Source: Pedobacter cryoconitis (GTDB lineage: Bacteria; Bacteroidota; Bacteroidia; Sphingobacteriales; Sphingobacteriaceae). From it: DNA of 64,000 bases. Positions 35,228 to 44,578 of this stretch are shown here, in pieces. Positions within the stretch are counted from its first letter, which is position 1. The number at the start of each line of letters is the position of its first letter. The notes under the pieces are model-generated. The model ran no database searches. It had not been told where the DNA came from and saw nothing but the letters and a program-made list of their open reading frames with translations. The stretch lies in the NCBI RefSeq assembly GCF_014207135.1, contig NZ_JACHCC010000017.1:1-64000 (forward strand). The letters run 5' to 3'. Both the position numbers and the translations under genes were made by a program.

Positions 35228-36178
35228 CTATTCGTTTCTAAAGGCATTCGTTGCCTTAACTAAAATCTCAAATGCATGTTCAGCCATTTGATTTTCCCTG
35301 TCCAGGGTGGGGTTCACTTCTACAATCTCAAAACAACATACTTTTTGATAAGCCAGTAACCTCGACATCAGACTGCCTGCCTCACGTTCGGTAAGACCTT
35401 GTGCAACTGGTGTCCCGGTACCTCTCGAAGCTGTAGGATCCATCGAGTCCACATCAAAGGATACATAAATCAGATCACACTGATCCAGGTATTGCATCGT
35501 TTCAATAACAATTCTTTCTACTCCCCTTTTCCGGACTTCGGCCGTCGAGTACATCTTTACCCTGTTCTTTTTCAGCAGAGACTCTTCCGGTTTCTCCATA
35601 TCCCGCGCAGAAATCAGCACAAGATCACTATAATTGATCTTCGGTGCAATATTACCTACATTTTTTAACTGGTACCAGTAATTTAGTGTTTCCTGATCCA
35701 GTTCATTCACTTTAGCGTCCAGGTTGTCTTCATCCAGCACCATCGCGAGCGGCATTCCGTGCATATTTCCCGAAGGAGTTGTGTACGGAGAATGCATATC
35801 CGAGTGTGCATCGATCCAGATTACCCCTAATTTCGATTTAGGAAATGCTTTTTTTATACCTGTAATAGTTCCCGCAGCAGTACTGTGGTCGCCTGCCAGC
35901 ACCACTGGAAATTCGTTTTTACCTAAAGTTTCTGTTACCTCATCAGCTACCCTTTCAACCATCGTTAAAATTCCGGAAATCCGCTTTGCGAACGGGCTAC
36001 CGGTGTTTTCTAGTAGTAAATGGTTCTCATTTGGTACTTCAACCGACTTATGTTTTTTAAAAAATCTACTTCCAAAATCGAGGGCGGCAATCTTAATCGC
36101 GTCGACGCCCAGACTAGCACCTCTTGTACCTGCGCCCAACTCGGACTTAACTTCTATAATTTTTAAGTTCTTCGTCAT
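35228..36178 (-). CDS. rocF: Arginase
   Basis: A 316-aa ureohydrolase. The metal-binding segments are VVLAGDHSTAAGTITG, VIWIDAHSDMHSP and IYVSFDVDSMDPTASRGTG. GNMHGMPLAMVL matches arginase proper rather than agmatinase. It splits arginine into ornithine and urea. It is directly upstream of argS and divergent from an arginine decarboxylase gene, a pairing that joins two competing routes of arginine use. The intergenic region has a promoter-like element at 36211. The symbol is by function. Confidence 0.9.
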   Translation of the reverse strand: MTKNLKIIEVKSELGAGTRGASLGVDAIKIAALDFGSRFFKKHKSVEVPNENHLLLENTGSPFAKRISGILTMVERVADEVTETLGKNEFPVVLAGDHSTAAGTITGIKKAFPKSKLGVIWIDAHSDMHSPYTTPSGNMHGMPLAMVLDEDNLDAKVNELDQETLNYWYQLKNVGNIAPKINYSDLVLISARDMEKPEESLLKKNRVKMYSTAEVRKRGVERIVIETMQYLDQCDLIYVSFDVDSMDPTASRGTGTPVAQGLTEREAGSLMSRLLAYQKVCCFEIVEVNPTLDRENQMAEHAFEILVKATNAFRNE

Positions 36179-36210
36179 AAAAAAAAATTACCAGTATATT
36201 CTAAAGTGTT

Positions 36211-36218
36211 TATCTTTG
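36211..36218 (+). promoter_or_regulatory. TANNTTTG-type -7 element before the arginine decarboxylase gene
   Basis: TATCTTTG matches the Bacteroidota -7 consensus TANNTTTG and lies 63 bases before the ATG. A convincing -33 TTG at the usual spacing was not found. Confidence 0.45.
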
Positions 36219-36280
36219 GCACCAAAATTAACTCATTTTAATTTGCCAACCCTTTAAATAATTGTTCAAAAATATAAAAA

Positions 36281-37672
36281 ATGCAGAGTTACTCCGAATT
36301 TCTTGATCTAAGTGTAGGTTTCCCTCAAGAAGGATACAGTGTCATCGATGACGAACTATACTTTCAGGATCTGAATTTAATGGAAATGATTGAGACTTAT
36401 GGTACGCCATTACGTTTTACTTATCTTCCGATGATCACCAAAAAGATACAGCAGGCAAAATTGCTGTTTCAGACCGCGATCATCAAGAACAATTACCGTG
36501 GAGATTACAAGTATTGCTATTGTACAAAAAGTTCACACTTCAGACATATTGTTGAAGAAGCTTTAAAAAATGGCATTCACTTAGAGACATCTTCGGCATT
36601 TGATATGCCAATGATTGAGGCCCTTGAGAAGAAAGGCGCCCTGACTAAAGACATTACTGTTATTTGCAACGGCTTTAAGACTTATCAGTACAAACAATAT
36701 ATCATTGATATGTTGCATGACGGATATAAAAACATTATTCCCGTATTAGACAACAAAGAGGAGTTTAACCTTTTTGATGACGAAGTAGAATTGGAAACAC
36801 CTTGTAATTTAGGGATCCGTATTGCGGCAGAAGAGCAGCCCGATTCACAGTTCTATACTTCCCGTTTAGGTGTACGTATGGAAGATGTAATTGATTTCTA
36901 CAACAATAAAATCTCTACTAACCCTAACTTCAGGGTTAAATTACTCCATTTCTTCATCAACTCTGGTATTACCGATTCTCCATACTATTGGAACGAGCTG
37001 GAGAAATACGTAACCTTATACTGTAAATTCAAGAAAATCAATCCTGAACTGGATACTTTAGATATTGGTGGTGGTATGCCATTCAAAGACTCTTTAGTAT
37101 TTGATTTCGACTATGAATACATGGTGAATGAGATCGTAAAACGTATCAAAGAAATTTGTGCAGAGCACGATGTAGTGGAACCAGATATCATCACTGAATT
37201 TGGTAAATACACCGTAGCAGAAGCTTCAGGTATCCTTTACAAAGTATTAGGCCGTAAACAGCAGAATGACCGTGAAAAATGGTTGATGCTTGATGGATCA
37301 TTCATCACGAACCTTCCTGATGTATGGGCTTTAAACCAGAAATACATTTTACTTCCGATCAATAACTGGGATGCAGAGTACGAGAGAGTCAATTTGGGCG
37401 GTATCACCTGCGATGGTCAGGATTATTACAATCAGGAAGCCCATATGAACTCCGTATTTATGCCAAAAACGCGTAAAGTACAATACCTTGGCTTCTTCAA
37501 TACCGGAGCTTACCAGGAAGTACTGAGCGGATATGGTGGAATTCACCACTGTCTGTTACCGAGCCCTAAACACGTGATTATCCGTCGCAACCGCGATGAG
37601 ACTTTCAACTTTGAGGTATTCGGAGAAGAGCAAAACAGTAAACAAGTACTGAAAATCCTGGGTTATACCTAG
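36281..37672 (+). CDS. speA: Arginine decarboxylase, fold-type III PLP enzyme
   Basis: A 463-aa protein. ETYGTPLRFTYLPMI opens the alanine-racemase-like PLP barrel. DYKYCYCTKSSHFRHIVEEA carries the PLP-lysine region (K in CTKSS). FFINSGITDSPYYW, then LDIGGGMPFKD, is the glycine-rich phosphate site. It makes agmatine for polyamine synthesis. It is shorter than E. coli SpeA (658 aa) but matches the Bacteroidota type by my recollection. The call is strengthened by the divergent arginase gene; a related decarboxylase substrate cannot be excluded. A terminator follows. Confidence 0.8.
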   Translation: MQSYSEFLDLSVGFPQEGYSVIDDELYFQDLNLMEMIETYGTPLRFTYLPMITKKIQQAKLLFQTAIIKNNYRGDYKYCYCTKSSHFRHIVEEALKNGIHLETSSAFDMPMIEALEKKGALTKDITVICNGFKTYQYKQYIIDMLHDGYKNIIPVLDNKEEFNLFDDEVELETPCNLGIRIAAEEQPDSQFYTSRLGVRMEDVIDFYNNKISTNPNFRVKLLHFFINSGITDSPYYWNELEKYVTLYCKFKKINPELDTLDIGGGMPFKDSLVFDFDYEYMVNEIVKRIKEICAEHDVVEPDIITEFGKYTVAEASGILYKVLGRKQQNDREKWLMLDGSFITNLPDVWALNQKYILLPINNWDAEYERVNLGGITCDGQDYYNQEAHMNSVFMPKTRKVQYLGFFNTGAYQEVLSGYGGIHHCLLPSPKHVIIRRNRDETFNFEVFGEEQNSKQVLKILGYT

Positions 37673-37698
37673 TCCCGGATCCTTATAAAAATTATACA

Positions 37699-37730
37699 AT
37701 CCCGCATCTTAACCGAGCGGGATTTTTTTT
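37699..37730 (+). terminator. Rho-independent terminator
   Basis: ATCCCGC pairs with GCGGGAT around an 11-base loop and is followed by a run of T. Confidence 0.85.
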
Positions 37731-37864
37731 GTGTTAACTTTTTGTTACCATTCCTTCCTCATCCTGAGTTTAAACTTAATATACAACCGACACCGAATCG
37801 TATTAACTTAGATGATATTTATTGTTTCAAAGAAACTTTTAATTACACCTTCAGCCAGTCAAAC

Positions 37865-38632
37865 ATGAAATCTATTTACCTTCCTCTGCTTATTGCAGCA
37901 ATTAGTTTCACTTCCTGTAAAAAAGACCCTGTTCCGCCGGCTCCTTCAGCCAGCTTTAGCATTGACCAGGATCAGTCTTCCGCTGTCACAATTATAGCCA
38001 CAAAGAATTATCCTTTGTCTATTGAATCAGACAAGGGAACATCCTTTACCTGGGACTTTGGAAATGGGGTTATTACTACAAAAAAAGACACTACACTATC
38101 GATAAATAAAGCAGGGAATTATACCGTTTCCCTGACTGCAAAAAACTCAACCGGGCAGACTACCGTTGTCAAAAAACAAGTAAAGGTTGTATCTCCGATC
38201 TTAAAAAATATTACCATTAAAACTATGGACTGGATCAGAAGCGGAGAATCTACTTTTCCGAAATCCCGTAAGGCAGATCTATGGATCGAGCTTACAAAGA
38301 GAGAGAAAGGCGTTAAGTACCCAATGTTCAGCAATGGTGTTTATGATGCCCCGGTAATATATAAAAGCCCTGTTTTTCAAAATATAACTCCTGACCATGC
38401 ACCAATAAGTTTTGATATTCCAGAGAAATTGGTTCTTGATGAAGCAGCCATTTCTGCGGAGCGACTCTGTGTTCTGCTCTATGCGAAAGATGCTACAGGG
38501 ACCTATCTCTTGTATAGTCGTAGTTTCTCAGGATCAAATGAAATATATAATGGAAGTGTTAGCAGAAATGCATTTCTATGGAGCCCGAGCTTTATGCTAT
38601 GCCAAATGGAAATAACAGGTACTTACGAATAA
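37865..38632 (+). CDS. PKD-domain lipoprotein
   Basis: A 255-aa protein from ATG 37865, chosen because it gives a clear lipoprotein signal (MKSIYLPLLIAAISFTSCKK). A PKD domain follows with the typical TSFTWDFGNGVITTKKDTTL and GNYTVSLTAKNSTGQ (about 55-105). The C-terminal part is beta-rich with no motif that I know. Probably surface or periplasmic; role unknown. Confidence 0.7.
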   Translation: MKSIYLPLLIAAISFTSCKKDPVPPAPSASFSIDQDQSSAVTIIATKNYPLSIESDKGTSFTWDFGNGVITTKKDTTLSINKAGNYTVSLTAKNSTGQTTVVKKQVKVVSPILKNITIKTMDWIRSGESTFPKSRKADLWIELTKREKGVKYPMFSNGVYDAPVIYKSPVFQNITPDHAPISFDIPEKLVLDEAAISAERLCVLLYAKDATGTYLLYSRSFSGSNEIYNGSVSRNAFLWSPSFMLCQMEITGTYE

Positions 38633-38655
38633 TCCCCCTCAAAAATAATGCACCA

Positions 38656-38684
38656 GGGTTCCGCTCAAGGGCGGGACTTTTTTG
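38656..38684 (+). terminator. Terminator overlapping the end of the WG-repeat gene
   Basis: GTTCCGC pairs with GCGGGAC (one wobble) followed by TTTTTT. It overlaps the last codons of the convergent gene ending at 38665. Confidence 0.65.
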
Positions 38685-39297
38685 TTTGGTATCGTTTGAT
38701 AATCTTCCCTTTAGCATTAAGCAGCACATGCTCATCCGTCAAGGTCCAGGCCTGCCGGAAATTCCCTTTCAGTTCCCCAACCTTTTTAAACCGTTCACCA
38801 GAGTGATTGATATATCCGCCTTCATAACCACCTGACCAGAACCAATGCTCTCCATCCATTACCTTATGGCCACCGAGCGTGTATTTAGCAATACCATTCT
38901 TAAACGGCTCCACAAAATCAAAGGCTGCGGGTATAACTTTCTTCCAGTTCGCATTAGCAAACCCTATTTTACCATTCTCCACAAAGCGAAAAAGGCCTTC
39001 CTCTATATCATCCGGTCCATTATCATAAATAAACGGAACCAGAATTACTTTTCCTGTTCTGTCAATTCCCTGCACTCCGCCTTTTCCCAGGACAAAAATC
39101 CTGTCATAAAGCGTATCCACACCATAACCCGTTAAAAACTGCGCGGGAATAACAATCTTCCCACTACGGTTTTTATACCCCATCAATTCCCCATCCTTTG
39201 ATTTAACAGTGTAGGCAACCAAATAATCAGTCCGTTTTGTTTGCGCAGTTACGACAGTTACTCCGGCAAACAGTAAAACCAGCCATATCCTTACCAA
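38665..39297 (-). CDS. WG-repeat protein, secreted
   Basis: A 210-aa protein with a signal peptide (MVRIWLVLLFAGVTVVTAQ). Repeats of about 30-35 residues follow the WG-repeat pattern: ELMGYKNRSGKIVIPAQF, GGVQGIDRTGKVILVPFIYD, and GKIGFANANWKKVIPAAFDF. The family's role is unclear, often envelope-related. Its start overlaps the upstream gene by seven bases, suggesting one transcript. Confidence 0.75.
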   Translation of the reverse strand: MVRIWLVLLFAGVTVVTAQTKRTDYLVAYTVKSKDGELMGYKNRSGKIVIPAQFLTGYGVDTLYDRIFVLGKGGVQGIDRTGKVILVPFIYDNGPDDIEEGLFRFVENGKIGFANANWKKVIPAAFDFVEPFKNGIAKYTLGGHKVMDGEHWFWSGGYEGGYINHSGERFKKVGELKGNFRQAWTLTDEHVLLNAKGKIIKRYQTKKSRP

Positions 39298-39791
39298 AAG
39301 TATCCTCCTGCTCCTGCCGAGTCGGCAAACTTTAGTTTTTCCACTTTTTCAAGGTAATCCAACAGCTCTTTGAACTGCCCTATTCTAAGATTAACTTTCA
39401 AAATGGCCACCTCATTCTTAAAATCTGTGCTGTTACTTAAAACAATAGTATCCTGAGGGACCCTCAGTAAATTTAGATTTCCATTTTTCCTTGTTCCTAA
39501 GAAGCCATAAAACCCTCTTCCGTAGTCCATGTATTTATAATCCTTTAATTTAACAGTTATATTTTTGTTCCAGGGTATCAGGTACCGGATGTGCAGCACA
39601 TCAAACTGATCGATTTGCAGGCGGCAGCTGTACCTGGATAGAAAGAAGTAGGCCGCTATTACGATCAGGATCATATAAAGTAAAAATCCAGCGGCATGAA
39701 CCTGAAAAGATCCTATGTTCGATAAAAAGCAAGCCACAATAAAAATCAATGTAAAATAAATTGTGACTGAATAAGATAACTTTAATTTCAT
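39291..39791 (-). CDS. Membrane protein with PH-like domain, unknown
   Basis: A 166-aa protein with two N-terminal membrane helices (SVTIYFTLIFIVACFLSNIG and FLLYMILIVIAAYFFLS), then a soluble domain (IDQFDVLHIRYLIPWNKNIT, KDYKYMDYGRGFYG) resembling bacterial PH-type domains with an aromatic loop. It is coupled to the WG-repeat gene. The function is unknown. Confidence 0.6.
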   Translation of the reverse strand: MKLKLSYSVTIYFTLIFIVACFLSNIGSFQVHAAGFLLYMILIVIAAYFFLSRYSCRLQIDQFDVLHIRYLIPWNKNITVKLKDYKYMDYGRGFYGFLGTRKNGNLNLLRVPQDTIVLSNSTDFKNEVAILKVNLRIGQFKELLDYLEKVEKLKFADSAGAGGYFW

Positions 39792-40027
39792 TAACGTTCT
39801 ACTCCCTAAAATAAATGTAGCCCTTTTTACTGAAATTATCCATCAATATACAAATCAACCCTTCTATAAACAAAAAGAGTCCCTTAAATCTGAAAATTAT
39901 TATCCCACAACAGCCGTCTCAAATTTTAACTGGCTTATTTATAATCATTTGATTTATTAAATTTTCTTTACAATTGTTTTTTATTTAATCTTGCGATCAA
40001 TTTAATATCTAAACAATTAACACAGAA

Positions 40028-40582
40028 ATGAAAAAGTTATTTTTATTAACGGCTATTGCCGGAGTTTTTGCATTTGGTAATGTATCAGCTCAAAAAATTA
40101 AAGGCCCGAAGTTAGGTATCGGAGCTGATTTTGCTGTGCCTGTAGGCGTTTTAAGTGATGGTTATAAATTTGGTTTTGGAGGATCTTTATTATTCCAGAC
40201 TCCGATTGCACCAAAATTGAATTTCACGGCTTCAGCTGGTTATTTAAATCTTTCAGGTAAAGACGTGACTGTTTCCTATTTTACGGGTAACCAGATGATC
40301 ACTTTTAAGCAGAAAGTTTCTAATTCAAACGTCATTCCTGTAAAAGTTGGGGCAAGATATTTTATCAATGATAACTTTTATGCAGGTGCTGAAGTTGGTG
40401 CAGCGTTTCTATCAGAAGATGGTGATAGCGCAACTGCTTTTGCCTATTCACCGAATATTGGTTATGAGCTTCCTCTCGCGAATAAAAACTCACTTGACTT
40501 TGGTGTAAGATACGAAGGATGGTCTAAAAATTCATCTGTAGGATTTTTCGGTTTGAGAGTTGCCTATAATTTCGGATTATAA
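40028..40582 (+). CDS. Small outer-membrane beta-barrel protein
   Basis: A 184-aa protein with a signal peptide ending FGNVSAQ. Alternating strands follow: LGIGADFAVPVGVLSDGYKF, LNFTASAGYLNLSG, VKVGARYFINDNFYAGAEVG and a final VGFFGLRVAYNFGL with terminal Leu and an aromatic residue at -3. This is the pattern of eight-stranded OmpA/OmpW-like barrels in this phylum. Transcribed alone; a strong terminator follows. The substrate or role is unknown. Confidence 0.75.
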   Translation: MKKLFLLTAIAGVFAFGNVSAQKIKGPKLGIGADFAVPVGVLSDGYKFGFGGSLLFQTPIAPKLNFTASAGYLNLSGKDVTVSYFTGNQMITFKQKVSNSNVIPVKVGARYFINDNFYAGAEVGAAFLSEDGDSATAFAYSPNIGYELPLANKNSLDFGVRYEGWSKNSSVGFFGLRVAYNFGL

Positions 40583-40598
40583 ACCGCGATTGACATAA

Positions 40599-40637
40599 GA
40601 AAACCGTCTCACAATTGACTTATGAGACGGTTTTCTT
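40599..40637. terminator. Bidirectional terminator
   Basis: AAAACCGTCTCA pairs with TGAGACGGTTTT (40600-40611 with 40623-40634). It lies between the convergent barrel and metalloprotease genes. Confidence 0.85.
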
Positions 40638-40665
40638 CCCTGATTCACGTTTTGTTTTTAAAGTT

Positions 40666-41508
40666 TTATTTATATAAGTAGTTTAGCGCAATAACATCAT
40701 TTGCATTAAATGATCTGTTACCACCATTTGAACAAGCCAGCATAAACGAGTCCGGGTCTTCCGAAGAAGGAGTTCCAGGGATTTGGATGGCTCCTACGTC
40801 ACTTTGGCCTTCATCGTTATTTGCATCCACATAACCACAGCTATACGAACGGTTAAAATAATCAGTATGGCGTAGACCGATGCAATGTCCTATCTCATGT
40901 TGTACTACAGAAGTCAGATAGTCCAGATTAGGATTTGAGCCATAAGCTGCATTATTCGTATTCATTTGTATCGTACCGAAAGGGTTTCCGCTATCGTCAG
41001 GGAATCCTGAAGACCCAAGCGTGATTGATCCATTCGAGTTCGGGGCTGAGTCAAAGCCGGCTACATCAATGTCTCCGGTTGAGCCAGAACTTGCTCTTTG
41101 AAAGTAAATTTTCAGTCCCAGGGCATTATAACGCGCTATTGCACCATCGACAGCGTCACTATAAACCGAAGGTAGATTAGTTACAGAGATCGTTACAGTT
41201 CTAGGTAGGTCAGACACCGTATTAGTAGTCTGGTACTGTTCAGACTTGGCTACCGTCAGCTTTTGGCTTTTAGCTTTTTTGGCCAGGCTGGCTTCCGATA
41301 AAAAGATATCCCCTTCTACGATGTATCCCCCTTTTGTTTTCACGACACTGGCCGTACTAAAGCCCAGGCTTTTGATTTGCGCTTTAGTAGACTGAGCGAC
41401 CGTCTGGTCAGTTGAAGAAGTAGGTGTTTCATTCTTTTTTTGACATCCAAAAATGCCAAGTACAATTACGCCGGTAAACGCAATTGCAAACAATTTAAGT
41501 TTTTTCAT
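40666..41508 (-). CDS. HEIGH-type metalloprotease (M57 family) lipoprotein
   Basis: A 280-aa protein with a lipoprotein signal (AITGV-like region ending VLGIFGCQKK). The zinc site HEIGHCIGLRH (about residues 206-216) is the HExxHxxGxxH motif of metzincins, in the HEIGH variant typical of the Bacteroidota dual-action or M57 peptidases. A stretch of about 100 residues before it may be a propeptide. Probably exported and active outside or at the cell surface. Confidence 0.85.
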   Translation of the reverse strand: MKKLKLFAIAFTGVIVLGIFGCQKKNETPTSSTDQTVAQSTKAQIKSLGFSTASVVKTKGGYIVEGDIFLSEASLAKKAKSQKLTVAKSEQYQTTNTVSDLPRTVTISVTNLPSVYSDAVDGAIARYNALGLKIYFQRASSGSTGDIDVAGFDSAPNSNGSITLGSSGFPDDSGNPFGTIQMNTNNAAYGSNPNLDYLTSVVQHEIGHCIGLRHTDYFNRSYSCGYVDANNDEGQSDVGAIQIPGTPSSEDPDSFMLACSNGGNRSFNANDVIALNYLYK

Positions 41509-41996
41509 AATTTAATAGATAGATGGTTTTGAATCAGGTAGAGTAAATCTATATATATTAAAAACTAAATCGAGTCAATTACCTAAATTTCAACAGATTA
41601 GAACTACACATTAACAAAGATTTCACCATTAAACATTATTAATCCTATCTAAATTATAGATATAGTTTATTTTAATTTCTACAAAATAAAATACAGAATA
41701 ACTCATTAAAAAAGATACATAGTTGCCTCTAATTAAGATAATTATACTATTAGAATGTGGTAACAAAACAACCTCTATTATTCTTTAACTTTTATGGGTT
41801 GAAAGAGAAATTATCAATTAAAGGGGGGGGGCGCAGTCATAGTTTTCGGTCATTGGTTTTAGTCATTATACCTTCTTCATTAGATCGGTTGTTATTTTTC
41901 ACCTTTACCCGGATATACCAATCCAATATCTTTCGGATAATGTAGAAAGGTTTTTCCTGTTTTTCTGTTTGCTGGAAGGTTTGACTACTAGAGATC
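41509..41996. other. Gene-free AT-rich gap with a nine-G tract
   Basis: No coding frame was accepted. A run of nine G lies at 41823-41831 in otherwise AT-rich DNA. Apart from the promoter expected for the M57 gene at the left, I see nothing functional until the hairpin at 41997. Confidence 0.4.
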
Positions 41997-42075
41997 ATAA
42001 AATTGGTGTTATATTTTTGTGGCCATATTCATTCTTCATGAATCCGGGCCAAAAAAAATATAACACCAATTTTAT
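41997..42075. repeat. Complex hairpin element, copy 1
   Basis: An outer 22-base perfect stem (41997-42018 with 42054-42075; ATAAAATTGGTGTTATATTT and complement). Inside it a GGCC pair (42021-42024 with 42047-42050), an AT bulge opposite CCG, a six-base stem ATTCAT/ATGAAT and a five-base loop TCTTC. The layout equals that at 54616-54685 with different stem bases. It lies between hsp20 and the M57 gene, beyond the hsp20 terminator. Confidence 0.75.
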
Positions 42076-42103
42076 AATCCCCATCCAAAATCCCAGCAAT
42101 CAA

Positions 42104-42133
42104 AAAGGGGCAAACCTTTCGGAATGCCCCTTT
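42104..42133 (-). terminator. hsp20 terminator
   Basis: AAAGGGGCA pairs with TGCCCCTTT. On the minus strand the stem ends in a T run. It lies just downstream of the hsp20 stop. Confidence 0.75.
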
Positions 42134-42153
42134 AAGCTTAAAAAAAACCAAAC

Positions 42154-42588
42154 TTATGAAACTTTAATTTCTTTACTTTCAGGTTGAACGTCAACTTTTT
42201 TACCGATTGCGATTGTTAAAATCCCGTTTAAGTATTCAGCAGAGATTTTTTCTGCGTCTACACTTTCAGGTAAAACGAATGATCTTGCAAAAGACAGATA
42301 ATCAAATTCTTTTCTGCTATAATTTTTCTTTACTTCAGCGTCAGCTACTTTTTTCTCTGCCCATACAGAAAGCGTATCTTTTTTCAGGTTGATTTGAAAA
42401 TCACTTTTTTCCAGGCCAGGTGCAGCCAGTTCGATAGTATAATTTTCTTCAGTTTCCAGGATATTTACTCCAGGAACTTTATTTATAGTGTAATTTTTAT
42501 TAAGCGCTTCACTGAACAAAGAATCAAAAATATTGTTAAAGTGAGGTGCGTGGTTTCTTGTGCGGTTGTTAAAATTTACTAGTGTCAT
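42154..42588 (-). CDS. Small heat-shock protein, Hsp20/alpha-crystallin family
   Basis: A 144-aa protein from ATG 42588 (MTLVNFNNRT); an upstream ATG would add a Lys-rich stretch unlike the family. The alpha-crystallin domain runs from PGVNILETEENYTIELAAPG to the C-terminus, with the conserved FARSFVLPESVDAEKISAEY, LNGILTIAIGK (the AxxxNGxL motif as YLNGILTI) and a short tail ending KEIKVS. It is an ATP-independent holdase chaperone. Divergent from the thioesterase gene. Confidence 0.9.
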   Translation of the reverse strand: MTLVNFNNRTRNHAPHFNNIFDSLFSEALNKNYTINKVPGVNILETEENYTIELAAPGLEKSDFQINLKKDTLSVWAEKKVADAEVKKNYSRKEFDYLSFARSFVLPESVDAEKISAEYLNGILTIAIGKKVDVQPESKEIKVS

Positions 42589-42664
42589 AATTATATTCTC
42601 CTTTATTTTTTTATTTTTCAATTATACAAGCACCTATTCAACTCTTATACCAATCCAAAAAAAC

Positions 42665-43147
42665 ATGAAAAACAAGACATTTAGTCAGTCTAAAGAAAAA
42701 CAACCAGACATAAAGTCAGATAAACCAAGTAATACCGACAGTTTTCGCTATAAATTCCAGATAGAAACCCGGTTTGCCGATTTCGATATGATGGGTCACG
42801 TCAATAACGTAACCTATTTCACCTACCTCGAAATTGCCAGAACAAAATATTGGAGCCACGCTATATCGTGGGATTGGGAAAAAACAGGAGTCGTCGTTGC
42901 GCAAGCCTCTATGGACTACATCAATCCCATTTTCATCAAAGACAAAATCAGCATTTACGTCCGCACATCAAGAATAGGTAACAGCAGTTTCGACCTCGAT
43001 TATATCATTGTCAAACACCTCGGCGACACAGAACAAATCTGTTCCAGAGGAAAAACCGTTTGCGTAGCCTTTGATTACGCTACCCAAAAAGCCATTTCCA
43101 TACCAGAAGCAGAAAAAAATCAGATGATCCAATACGAACAGCTTTAA
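42665..43147 (+). CDS. Acyl-CoA thioesterase, hot-dog fold
   Basis: A 160-aa protein from ATG 42665; an upstream ATG at 42560 overlaps hsp20. The core FADFDMMGHVNNVTYFTYLE is the 4-hydroxybenzoyl-CoA thioesterase (4HBT) motif with the catalytic Asp, followed by IARTKYW. It hydrolyses an acyl-CoA of unknown chain. The 30 residues before the domain are Lys/Ser-rich and may be disordered. Confidence 0.8.
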   Translation: MKNKTFSQSKEKQPDIKSDKPSNTDSFRYKFQIETRFADFDMMGHVNNVTYFTYLEIARTKYWSHAISWDWEKTGVVVAQASMDYINPIFIKDKISIYVRTSRIGNSSFDLDYIIVKHLGDTEQICSRGKTVCVAFDYATQKAISIPEAEKNQMIQYEQL

Positions 43148-43165
43148 TTCAAAAGCTGTTCCCTT

Positions 43166-44575
43166 TTAAAATATCTTTCCAGGATTCAGGATCCCATGAG
43201 GATCGAACACCCCTTTGATCCCCCTCATTAAATTAAGATTGATTTCACTATATTTAATTGACATAAACTCCCGCTGAACCAGTCCTATACCATGTTCACC
43301 AGAAATTGTGCCCCCTAAAGCAGCCGTTAGCTCAAACAATTCCACAATACCATCCTTCAGCTTATTCTTCCAGTCCTCATCACTCATCCCCGCTTTAATA
43401 ATATTGATATGCAGATTACCATCACCAGCATGTCCATAACACACACTTTCAAAACCATATCTAGATCCGATTGCTTTAATCCCCTTAATCAACTCAGGTA
43501 AAGCAGCTCTCGGCACCACTGTATCCTCCTCCTTATAAACCGAATTAGATTTCACCGATTCGGCCATTGTTCTCCGCATCCTCCATAAATCTTCCTTCTG
43601 CTGAGCCGTATCTGCGAAAAGCACTTCCGTACAACCAAATTCCTCCAGCACCGTATTCACTTTCTCACAATCCTTAAATATCGCGTCCAGGTCATCCCCG
43701 TCAAACTCAATCAACAGATAAGCATTCACCCCATCCTTGACCTCAAACTTAATCTCATCATACTTCACTACCCACTCTACCCCTTTCCTTTCCATAAACT
43801 CTAAAGCAGAAGGAATAATACCAGCCCTGAAGATTGCAGATACCGCAGCACAAGCCTGTTCATTTTCCAGGAAAGACCCTAACATCAGTACACTCTGCTG
43901 CACTGCCGGGATCAGTTTCGTTACAATTTTAGTCACCACTCCTAACGTCCCTTCAGAACCGATCATCAACTGCGTTAAATTATAACCCGACGCATATTTA
44001 AGCGTATTTGCACCAGTCCAGATAATTTCTCCCGTAGGCAACACTACTTCCAGGTTTAAGATATATTCCCGGATCGTACCATACTTAACTACCCGTGGCC
44101 CTCCGGAACCATGTGCTACATTTCCCCCTATAAAACAAGAGCCTTTACTTGACGGATCAACCGGATACAATAAACCTTCCTTAGCCACCGCATTCATAAA
44201 TTCTTCCGTAATCACACCAGGTTCTACAGTTGCCTGAAGGTTCTCCGTATCAATGGAAATAATTGCTTTAAAACGTTCCATAGATAACAACACCCCGCCA
44301 AATACGGGCAGAGCACCTCCGCTTAACCCCGTTCCTCCCCCTCTTGGCGTTACCGGAACATGATGCTCATTACACAACTTCAGCAATGCGGACACCGCCT
44401 CCGTATTAACCGGTTTCACCACTACTTCCGGTTCATAATGAAGATCTTCCGTTTCATCGTGACTATAATCAGCCAGTGAAACATGATCCGTAAACACATT
44501 TTCCGCACCCAAAACAGCAGCAAGCTGAGTTAAAAATGCAGGATTAACTTTGGTATAGTTAGGAATAGCTGACAT
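43166..44575 (-). CDS. FAD-linked oxidase, GlcD/D-lactate dehydrogenase type
   Basis: A 469-aa flavoprotein. VTPRGGGTGLSGGALPVFGG is the PP-loop of the FAD-binding type-4 domain, and GGNVAHGSGGPRVVKYGTIR the second flavin contact. The C-terminal cap domain has CYGHAGDGNLHINI and GTISGEHGIGLVQREF, the GlcD/D-LDH metal and substrate residues. It oxidises glycolate or D-lactate. No glcE or glcF gene is beside it, so a single-subunit D-lactate dehydrogenase is as likely. It follows folB by three bases in the same direction. Confidence 0.85.
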   Translation of the reverse strand: MSAIPNYTKVNPAFLTQLAAVLGAENVFTDHVSLADYSHDETEDLHYEPEVVVKPVNTEAVSALLKLCNEHHVPVTPRGGGTGLSGGALPVFGGVLLSMERFKAIISIDTENLQATVEPGVITEEFMNAVAKEGLLYPVDPSSKGSCFIGGNVAHGSGGPRVVKYGTIREYILNLEVVLPTGEIIWTGANTLKYASGYNLTQLMIGSEGTLGVVTKIVTKLIPAVQQSVLMLGSFLENEQACAAVSAIFRAGIIPSALEFMERKGVEWVVKYDEIKFEVKDGVNAYLLIEFDGDDLDAIFKDCEKVNTVLEEFGCTEVLFADTAQQKEDLWRMRRTMAESVKSNSVYKEEDTVVPRAALPELIKGIKAIGSRYGFESVCYGHAGDGNLHINIIKAGMSDEDWKNKLKDGIVELFELTAALGGTISGEHGIGLVQREFMSIKYSEINLNLMRGIKGVFDPHGILNPGKIF

Positions 44576-44578
44576 ATA

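Noticed and set aside
41757..41945. Short frame across a nine-G tract, possible phase-variable gene
   Set aside because: No start context, no homology by eye and an AT-rich non-coding neighbourhood. The G run could also be a sequencing artefact.
41997..42075. Integron attC site
   Set aside because: The hairpin has bulged bases like attC, but the conserved GTTRRRY ends and an integron integrase are absent.
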